Of a stretch of DNA of 64,000 bases, positions 63,064 to 64,000 are shown in pieces; the stretch's first letter is position 1, and every line of letters begins with the position of its first letter. The stretch covers positions 62,001 through 126,000 of the forward strand of contig NZ_JACBJQ010000012.1 of NCBI RefSeq assembly GCF_013404075.1. The letters run 5' to 3'. The position numbers were made by a program, and so were the translations under genes. The stretch is from Mycolicibacterium vinylchloridicum (GTDB taxonomy: Bacteria; Actinomycetota; Actinomycetes; Mycobacteriales; Mycobacteriaceae). The notes beneath the pieces are model-generated. The model was given only the letters and a program-made list of their open reading frames with translations. It did no database searches and was not told the DNA's origin.

Positions 63064-63845
63064 TGGCCGAGACATACCTGGGCTACCGGCCCGGTGACGG
63101 GGACACCGCGTGGGGCAAGTACTTCAACCCGGAGATGGCCGAGTTGCCCCGGCACGCCGTCGTCGCATTGGAGCACGGCCCGCAGGCCGATCAGGTCATG
63201 CTCGACTTCGATTCCGCTGCAACCATTCTCGACGCTGGGTATCAGCAGACCGAAAACGGTTACGGCGCCCTTCGCGGAGGCGGGTTCCACGTCGCGATCC
63301 GCACTGACATGCCCGACGTCACGCCGGCGATGTGGGACTGGTGGTTCGCCTGGCATGGCAGCGAGTCCAGCCGGTACAAGCTGTGGCATCCGCGCGCCCA
63401 CGCCTCGGCGCACTGGGGTGACGGCGAGGTCGGCACCGGGTACGTCGGGCGGGTCTCGGTGATCGAGGAGTACCTGGGCTCTGCCTACGCCAAGGCGGCC
63501 ATCGCGTTCCTGGAGCCCGCCGCGATGGGGCTGGACGCGTCGCGGCTCGGCAGCGACGTCGCGGTCTGCGCGCGGCTGGGCTCCAGCGAGGTGCCGGTGG
63601 ACATCGGCTGGTTCGTCCACCACATCCGCGCGGTTCCGGGCGGGGCCGAAATGCGGTCCCGGTTCTGGATGGGCGGGCCATACATCGGTGTGCGCCGCGG
63701 CAACCGATTGGCCGATTCGGTGATCCGCCCGATCGCCGCTCATCAATTGCCCGAGGCGCGCGACCTGCTGGTGCACTGTTCGCAGGAGATGAACCACCTG
63801 GCAGGCTTCCTGCCGAAAATTTACGCCGAGTTCGCTGAGACCTGA
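63063..63845 (+). CDS. DAPG hydrolase (PhlG/phloretin hydrolase) family protein
   Basis: 260 residues. The pattern WWFAWHGSESSRYKLWHPRAHA (about 93-114) and the C-terminal HCSQEMNHLAGFLPKIY (about 238-254) are those of 2,4-diacetylphloroglucinol hydrolase, where zinc is held by two His and two Glu. His238 and Glu242 (H-x3-E) are clear; His109 and Glu135 or Glu136 are likely. The family cleaves C-C bonds next to a carbonyl by a retro-Claisen hydrolysis. The ATG overlaps the FAD oxidase stop, so it probably cleaves that enzyme's oxidised product. Confidence 0.8.
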   Translation: MAETYLGYRPGDGDTAWGKYFNPEMAELPRHAVVALEHGPQADQVMLDFDSAATILDAGYQQTENGYGALRGGGFHVAIRTDMPDVTPAMWDWWFAWHGSESSRYKLWHPRAHASAHWGDGEVGTGYVGRVSVIEEYLGSAYAKAAIAFLEPAAMGLDASRLGSDVAVCARLGSSEVPVDIGWFVHHIRAVPGGAEMRSRFWMGGPYIGVRRGNRLADSVIRPIAAHQLPEARDLLVHCSQEMNHLAGFLPKIYAEFAET

Positions 63846-63949
63846 TCGGCGGCTCGGGCACCCGCAGAGATTGCCAAATCCCCACCGCCGCCAACCTCAG
63901 GGGTTATCTTCCTGGGAGCGACGTCGGGGTCGGCATAGGGGTGGGGGCA

Positions 63950-64000
63950 ATGGTAGCTGCAGCGTTGATGAGCAGGATCCGGCGGGGATCGAAGGTCGGG
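63950..64000 (+). CDS. Start of an unidentified gene, cut by the window edge
   Basis: An ATG at 63950 preceded by GGGGTGGGGG opens a frame to the end of the window (MVAAALMSRIRRGSKVG). A GTG at 63941 in the same frame is an alternative start. Too short for identification. Confidence 0.4.
   Translation, partial: MVAAALMSRIRRGSKVG

Overview
The window is a stretch of chromosome from a fast-growing mycobacterium (Mycolicibacterium type). GC content is high, codons end in G or C, and GTG and TTG starts are frequent. Several start codons sit 6-7 nt after a TANNNT -10 box, which suggests leaderless mRNAs. The gene order from about 13.8 kb to 60.7 kb follows, from memory, the Mycobacterium tuberculosis Rv0143c-Rv0197 neighbourhood, including a complete mce1 operon. 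It also carries genes M. tuberculosis is not known to have, such as a fructose phosphotransferase system. No rRNA, tRNA, insertion sequence, prophage or CRISPR array was found.

Layout. (1) 0-4 kb: 3' part of an aquaporin gene and two divergent ClC chloride channel/antiporter genes around a perfect inverted repeat. (2) 4-10 kb: fructose PTS. A DeoR regulator, fruK, fruA (EIIABC) and ptsH read left; ptsI reads right from a shared promoter/operator. (3) 10-19 kb: a pirin; a FUSC-type membrane protein under a TetR regulator; an aldehyde dehydrogenase; a second TetR regulator; a SAM-dependent methyltransferase; an Rv0148-like short-chain dehydrogenase; a HAD hydrolase. (4) 19-25.4 kb: energy-linked transhydrogenase (pntA fused, pntB) with an EamA transporter, a DUF456 protein, the ptpB-type phosphatase and acyl-CoA dehydrogenase fadE2. 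(5) 25.4-30.8 kb: a very small secreted peptide, a NarL-type response regulator and histidine kinase, a thioesterase, an LtrA-like membrane protein, a 36-residue microprotein, a TetR regulator and a TB18.5-like SRPBCC protein. (6) 30.8-46 kb: mce1R, fadD5, yrbE1A/B, mce1A-F and four mce-associated genes. Together these should form the Mce1 lipid/fatty acid importer: permease pair, six MCE-domain proteins, an acyl-CoA synthetase to activate cargo and a GntR repressor. (7) 46-58.5 kb: DUF1275 protein, SDR, secreted phosphodiester glycosidase, GlsB-like protein, sugar-dehydrogenase-like lipoprotein, a MarR/pirin divergent pair, a hemophore-like protein, a ferritin-like-domain protein, sigG, the Rv0183-type monoacylglycerol lipase, a lipoprotein hydrolase homologue lacking its nucleophile, and Rv0184/Rv0185 homologues. 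(8) 58.5-64 kb: a PPOX-type flavoprotein, a molybdopterin oxidoreductase, and an IclR regulator divergent from a two-gene unit: a berberine-bridge-like FAD oxidase and a PhlG-type C-C hydrolase.

The most interesting items are the IclR/FAD-oxidase/PhlG-like cluster, two overlapping micro-ORFs behind a strong ribosome binding site just before yrbE1A, the two ClC genes sharing an operator-like repeat, the tiny secreted peptide beside a two-component system, and the hydrolase-fold lipoprotein with Gly in place of the catalytic Ser. Functions are inferred from motifs and remembered family features; no database search was run.
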